Below, piece by piece: positions 60,825 through 64,000 of a stretch of DNA of 64,000 bases. The notes beneath the pieces are model-generated. The model saw nothing but the letters and a program-made list of their open reading frames with translations, searched no databases and was not told the DNA's origin. Positions within the stretch are counted from its first letter, which is position 1. The number at the start of each line of letters is the position of its first letter. Source of the DNA: JANQFM01 sp035471925 (GTDB lineage: Bacteria; Acidobacteriota; UBA6911; RPQK01; DATIPO01); contig DATIPO010000059.1 of NCBI GenBank assembly GCA_035471925.1, positions 117,115 to 181,114 on the forward strand. Reading direction: 5' to 3'. The position numbers were made by a program, and so were the translations under genes.

Positions 60825-61280
60825 ATGAGCTTGGAGATGGCCGACACACAGACGCTGCAGACGACACGATTCGGACAAATCGACTACCGCGACAAGGACG
60901 TTGTGGAGTTTTCCGAGGGCATGCCTGGATTCGCCCAGCTCAAGCGGTTCCTGCTCATCGAAGGACCCGACTACCAGCCCTTCAAGTTCCTCCAGTCGGT
61001 GCAGGAGCCTTCCATCTCATTCCCCTTGCTCACGCCCCAGACCGTCGACTCCGACTACCACTTCGAGCTGCCCAAGAAGGAACGCCGCGCTCTCGAACTC
61101 GAACGTCCTGAAGACGCCGTCGTGCTGTGCATCGTCACCATCGACGAAGACCCCTCCAAAGCCACCATCAACCTCTTCGCCCCGGTGGTCATCAACTTGC
61201 AAACCCGCCGCGCCTCCCAAGTCATCCTCTTCAACAGCTCCCACCCCGTAGCCGCTCCCCTTGTCCGCGAAACGGCCTGA
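60825..61280 (+). CDS. fliW: Flagellar assembly factor FliW
   Basis: A 151-residue protein that binds CsrA and, in competition, flagellin. GQIDYRDKDVVEFSEGMPGF and FLLIEGPDYQPFKFLQSV (in part) are family signatures, and the tail ends in a Val-rich strand. It directly precedes csrA, the usual pairing outside the gamma-proteobacteria, which couples filament supply to translation. Confidence 0.94.
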   Translation: MSLEMADTQTLQTTRFGQIDYRDKDVVEFSEGMPGFAQLKRFLLIEGPDYQPFKFLQSVQEPSISFPLLTPQTVDSDYHFELPKKERRALELERPEDAVVLCIVTIDEDPSKATINLFAPVVINLQTRRASQVILFNSSHPVAAPLVRETA

Positions 61281-61342
61281 CTCTGTCCATCCAAAGGACA
61301 CTTGTAAAGGAGGGTGGGGAGCGGGCATACTCTTGGGCAGCG

Positions 61343-61564
61343 ATGCTGGTCTTTACGCGCAAGCCAGGGGAAAGTTTGATGATCGGGGACGACGTGACCA
61401 TCAAGATTCTGTCCGTCGACCGCGACCAAGTGCGGGTGGGAATCGCCGCTCCCCGCGAGATTCCCGTCCACCGCGAAGAGGTTTACAAGAGCATCGTGGA
61501 GCAGAATAAGCGGGCCAGCCGTCCGGTTGCCCTTTCTCCCGAGCTTCTCTCGCGGCTCAAGTAG
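61343..61564 (+). CDS. csrA: Translational regulator CsrA
   Basis: A 73-residue RNA-binding dimer. MLVFTRKPGESLMIGDDVTI is the first strands, followed by VRVGIAAPREIPVHREEVY, and a C-terminal extension of about 15 residues after the core. The ATG at 61343 gives the family start. A possible promoter (TTGTAA-N18-CATACT) lies just upstream of it. It is likely to be antagonised by the adjacent FliW. Confidence 0.96.
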   Translation: MLVFTRKPGESLMIGDDVTIKILSVDRDQVRVGIAAPREIPVHREEVYKSIVEQNKRASRPVALSPELLSRLK

Positions 61565-61762
61565 GGCATTATGTCAGTCTAGTGCCGCAGGGTGAAACCC
61601 TCTGAGTTGAGGACAACCTGGATTCAACCGGCTCTAGAGCGGCAAACGGCTGCGCTTGGCTTTCCATCGTCCGGTTCAGCGACCTCGTCAAGGAAGGAGG
61701 CCAGGTCGCGAGAGCGTGATTCCTCCGGTCACCTCAATAGAGTTGCCTGGTTTTTTGGCAGG

Positions 61763-62263
61763 ATGAGGCTGCGCATGCGTGCAAGACTGCGTGGATTGAT
61801 TACCTCTGGACTATTGCTGATGCTGTTCGGGCCCGTTGGGTGCTCGGGGGAGGACCACCTTCCCGAGGCCCGCCAGCACGGCAGCATCGTCTCCCAGCAC
61901 ATCATGGGAAGGGAACTGGTCACCAGCAAATCAGAGGTGCGCCACATCCTGATCGCCTGGAAGGATCTCTCCTCCGTTTACGGAGCGGCATTCGACTCGC
62001 GCGCCGCCGGGCGAAGCCAAGAAGAGGCCGAGAAGCTAGTCCTGCAACTGTTGCGGCGAGCCCGCCAGGGCGAGGATTTTCGGAAGTTGATGAAAGAGCA
62101 TAGTGAGGATTCCACCACGGCTTCCAGCGGCGGCAGTTATATCGTCAGTCTGACGGCCCCACTGGGCCCCGAGTTCACCAAGATGGGAATGCGCCTCTAT
62201 CTGGGCGAGATCGGGGTCGTCAAGTCTCCCTACGGCTACCACATCATCAAGCGAGTGCAGTAA
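61763..62263 (+). CDS. Parvulin-type peptidyl-prolyl isomerase lipoprotein
   Basis: A 166-residue protein. The frame is open from 61592, but the ATG at 61763 gives a basic N-terminus, a hydrophobic stretch and a borderline lipobox (PVGC, Cys27). VRHILIAWKD, DFRKLMKEHSED, GGSYIV and the C-terminal VKSPYGYHIIKRVQ are the parvulin fold. The enzyme would help envelope proteins to fold. It is convergent with the sugar dehydrogenase gene. Confidence 0.8.
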   Translation: MRLRMRARLRGLITSGLLLMLFGPVGCSGEDHLPEARQHGSIVSQHIMGRELVTSKSEVRHILIAWKDLSSVYGAAFDSRAAGRSQEEAEKLVLQLLRRARQGEDFRKLMKEHSEDSTTASSGGSYIVSLTAPLGPEFTKMGMRLYLGEIGVVKSPYGYHIIKRVQ

Positions 62264-62285
62264 AAACCCGAGGGGTCGCCCTCAG
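62262..62285 (-). terminator. Intrinsic terminator of the dehydrogenase gene
   Basis: On the minus strand CTGAGGG (62285-62279) pairs with CCCTCGG (62274-62268) around a 4-base loop, with one G-U pair, followed by G and five Us (62266-62262). The stop codon TGA of the gene lies inside the stem. It ends a plus-strand gene too, but without a T-run there. Confidence 0.7.
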
Positions 62286-64000
62286 TCGCCGACCGGGAGG
62301 CTGGCAGAGACCTGGCCGTTGACGGTCAAGAGAAGGGTGGCGGCGATGTCGCGATCTGCTTCCACGACCAGCCGGCCCTCCAGCGTCTCAGGCAGGTTGC
62401 CGATCTCGGAAAGAAAAAGGGCGCGGTGACGGGAAGGTCCCAGAAAGAACTGCTGGGAAGCCAGTTCTTGATCGTCCTCGCCCAGGACGCGCAAGGTCAG
62501 CGTCACCGATTCTTGAGGCCAGGGGTTGACGAGGGCCAGGGCAGTGTCGAGGTTCTGGGCGGCATTGCGCTGGGCTGGCGCCAGGAGACGACGTCCCAAG
62601 CGCGAGGCTGCAACGCCGGCTTGAGCTAACACCTTCGAGTCGGGCCCCAGTTGCTGAAAGAGGGCCGTGGCCTGAAGGGGTCCGTCTCCCGTGAAGACCG
62701 CCCAGCCGAAGAGCAGCGCCTCAGATTCGCTGCTGGGAGCCAGGACGCGGGTGCCTCCTGCCGGGACGCTCACGGGAAAGGTGGAGACCGCCTGGCCCTC
62801 GATGAGGAACTCTAAAGGATCCCCGTCGGAACCAGTGAACTGGATCTGACCATTCACTTCGTTGGAGCTGTTGTTGACCAAGAGGATCCGGGTCGCGAAT
62901 GGGCCCACGGCGCTATCCCCTGCCGCTACCTGGGCCAAAACCGAAAACTCGAACTGCAGCACACGAAACACGCGCCCGTTGACAATGTCGCTGACGTAGA
63001 GATTGCCGTCCTCATCCTGGCCGATGGTGGTGGGCAGGAAATCGGGCGCCCGTCCCAAATAACTGCGGCGCCATTGACCCTGAGCAACTTCCCGCAGCGC
63101 CCAGAAGCGCCGGGTCACAAAATCGGCGAAGACGTAGTCGCCCCACAGCCGCGAGGCCTGAGCGCCCCGGTAGACCCTCCCGCCGATGACGGAAGCTCCG
63201 TCCTGGCGGCCGTAGCTGTGAATGGGCAGGATGAAATCAGGGTCGAAGCAGTCACTGCGGTCGACCGGAAAGCAATCGGGTCCCTCCATCTCGCTCCAGC
63301 CGTAGTTGCCTCCTTTGCGGACGATGTCGACTTCTTCGATGCGGGCGTTGCCCACGTCTCCAAGGAAAAGCCGGCCGCTTCCGGGGTCGAAGGACATCTG
63401 GAATGGGTTGCGGAATCCATAGGCCCAGATCTCGCCTCGCGCCCCAAACTGTCCCGCGAATGGATTGTCGGAGGGGATGCGGAAAGGTCTGACGGTGTCG
63501 ACGTCGATTCGCAGAACCTTACCTAAAAGCGTCTCCAGGCTTTGGGCATTGTTCTCTTGTACGGCGTTGGACGATCCGTCTCCAGAGCTGATGTAGAGCA
63601 TGCCGTCGGGTCCGAATTCCAGATCGCCTCCGAAATGGATCTGCTCGGGATGGGGAACATCGAGGACGACGGTTTCATCGGGAATAGCCTGGTTGGGATT
63701 CTCAGGGTCAACCTCGTATTCAGCGACCCGAAGGGTGCGCTGAGAGCCTCCCCGGGCCGGATAGCTGATGAAGAAGCGGCCGTTTTCCGAGAAGTTGGGA
63801 TGAAAGGCGATGTCCCAGAGGGCTCCTTCACCTTCCTGCGCCACCTCCGAGGAGATGTCCAGGAACGGTTGATCAAGCAGGTCTCCGTTCTCGATGACTC
63901 GAATGCGTCCGAGGCCTTCGGTGACGAAAAGCCGTCCCGAACCATCTCCCGCATGGGCGATGCCGATAGGCCTGTTCAATCCCTCGGCCACGAGTTCGAA
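62282..64000 (-). CDS. PQQ-type sugar (glucose/sorbosone) dehydrogenase, 5' end outside window
   Basis: At least 572 residues, continuing beyond the window (the first visible residues F-E-L-V precede an in-frame GTG at 63991). A six-bladed propeller of the soluble GSDH type covers the first 350 residues: FGGDLEFGPDGMLYISSGDG, AYGFRNPFQMSFDP and GRVYRG are characteristic. About 210 further residues form one or two beta-rich domains without a known name. These enzymes oxidise sugars or aldehydes outside the cytoplasm; the substrate here is unknown. A terminator overlaps the stop. Confidence 0.87.
   Translation of the reverse strand, partial: FELVAEGLNRPIGIAHAGDGSGRLFVTEGLGRIRVIENGDLLDQPFLDISSEVAQEGEGALWDIAFHPNFSENGRFFISYPARGGSQRTLRVAEYEVDPENPNQAIPDETVVLDVPHPEQIHFGGDLEFGPDGMLYISSGDGSSNAVQENNAQSLETLLGKVLRIDVDTVRPFRIPSDNPFAGQFGARGEIWAYGFRNPFQMSFDPGSGRLFLGDVGNARIEEVDIVRKGGNYGWSEMEGPDCFPVDRSDCFDPDFILPIHSYGRQDGASVIGGRVYRGAQASRLWGDYVFADFVTRRFWALREVAQGQWRRSYLGRAPDFLPTTIGQDEDGNLYVSDIVNGRVFRVLQFEFSVLAQVAAGDSAVGPFATRILLVNNSSNEVNGQIQFTGSDGDPLEFLIEGQAVSTFPVSVPAGGTRVLAPSSESEALLFGWAVFTGDGPLQATALFQQLGPDSKVLAQAGVAASRLGRRLLAPAQRNAAQNLDTALALVNPWPQESVTLTLRVLGEDDQELASQQFFLGPSRHRALFLSEIGNLPETLEGRLVVEADRDIAATLLLTVNGQVSASLPVGD

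Noticed and set aside
1..64000. CRISPR arrays, insertion sequences, rRNA and tRNA genes
   Set aside because: No repeat-spacer ladder, transposase frame, inverted terminal repeat pair or rRNA/tRNA sequence was seen in the reading.

Overview
The window is about 64 kb of GC-rich bacterial chromosome. FlgH, FlgI and FlgA (L ring, P ring and P-ring chaperone), many signal peptides and lipoproteins, and a sigma-54/sigma-28 flagellar regulatory logic point to a Gram-negative, flagellated, chemotactic bacterium. The accessory content (PQQ-type beta-propellers, a sorbosone dehydrogenase with a long C-terminal extension, a GbsR-type regulator, a SpoIIAA-like protein, a large bacterial alpha-2-macroglobulin) would fit Acidobacteriota, but that is an inference from style and not from a marker gene. 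No rRNA, tRNA, CRISPR array or insertion sequence was seen.

Layout. 358-4647: exported or membrane proteins, including a heavy-metal-binding/DJ-1 fusion without its nucleophile, a PQQ propeller, a lipoprotein metallo-beta-lactamase and DoxX. 4948-6620: a more AT-rich minus-strand unit made of a promoter, a 53-residue exported peptide, a multi-pass membrane protein and an anchored protein. 6884-11934: a helical unknown protein, a perfect Crp-type palindrome, a 54-residue FlgM-like ORF, a propeller-esterase fusion and a GbsR/MarR regulator. 12166-19235: gdhA, a relic of a tryptophan-repeat tail, three or four glycan-related genes (one a sulfotransferase-like/GT2 fusion), a small HNH protein and a SpoIIAA-like protein. 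19279-21384: an S9 peptidase.

21472-29997 is a minus-strand chemotaxis operon: a two-REC-plus-STAS regulator, a PilZ-PAS-kinase-like protein, cheA, cheW, a soluble MCP, cheR, cheD and cheX, preceded by a sigma-28-like promoter. No cheB is present. 30025-34684 holds gcvH, gcvT, glutamine cyclotransferase, thiC and an AhpD-like protein. 34811-44158 holds a diguanylate cyclase, a 1882-residue alpha-2-macroglobulin, dusB and an anchored protein.

44511-61564 is a plus-strand flagellar locus: flhB-flhA-flhF-flhG-fliA-fliM-fliN-(DUF2802/SwrB-like)-flgF-flgG-flgA-flgH-flgI-flgJ, then flgM-(59-aa ORF)-flgN-flgK-flgL-fliW-csrA. I read two consensus-grade sigma-54 promoters (before flhA and before flgF) and one exact sigma-28 promoter (before flgM). 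Together these suggest the usual order: sigma-54 makes the export gate, fliA and the hook-basal body, and FliA then makes FlgM, the hook-filament junction proteins, FliW/CsrA and probably the chemotaxis operon. A parvulin lipoprotein and a truncated PQQ-type sugar dehydrogenase close the window.
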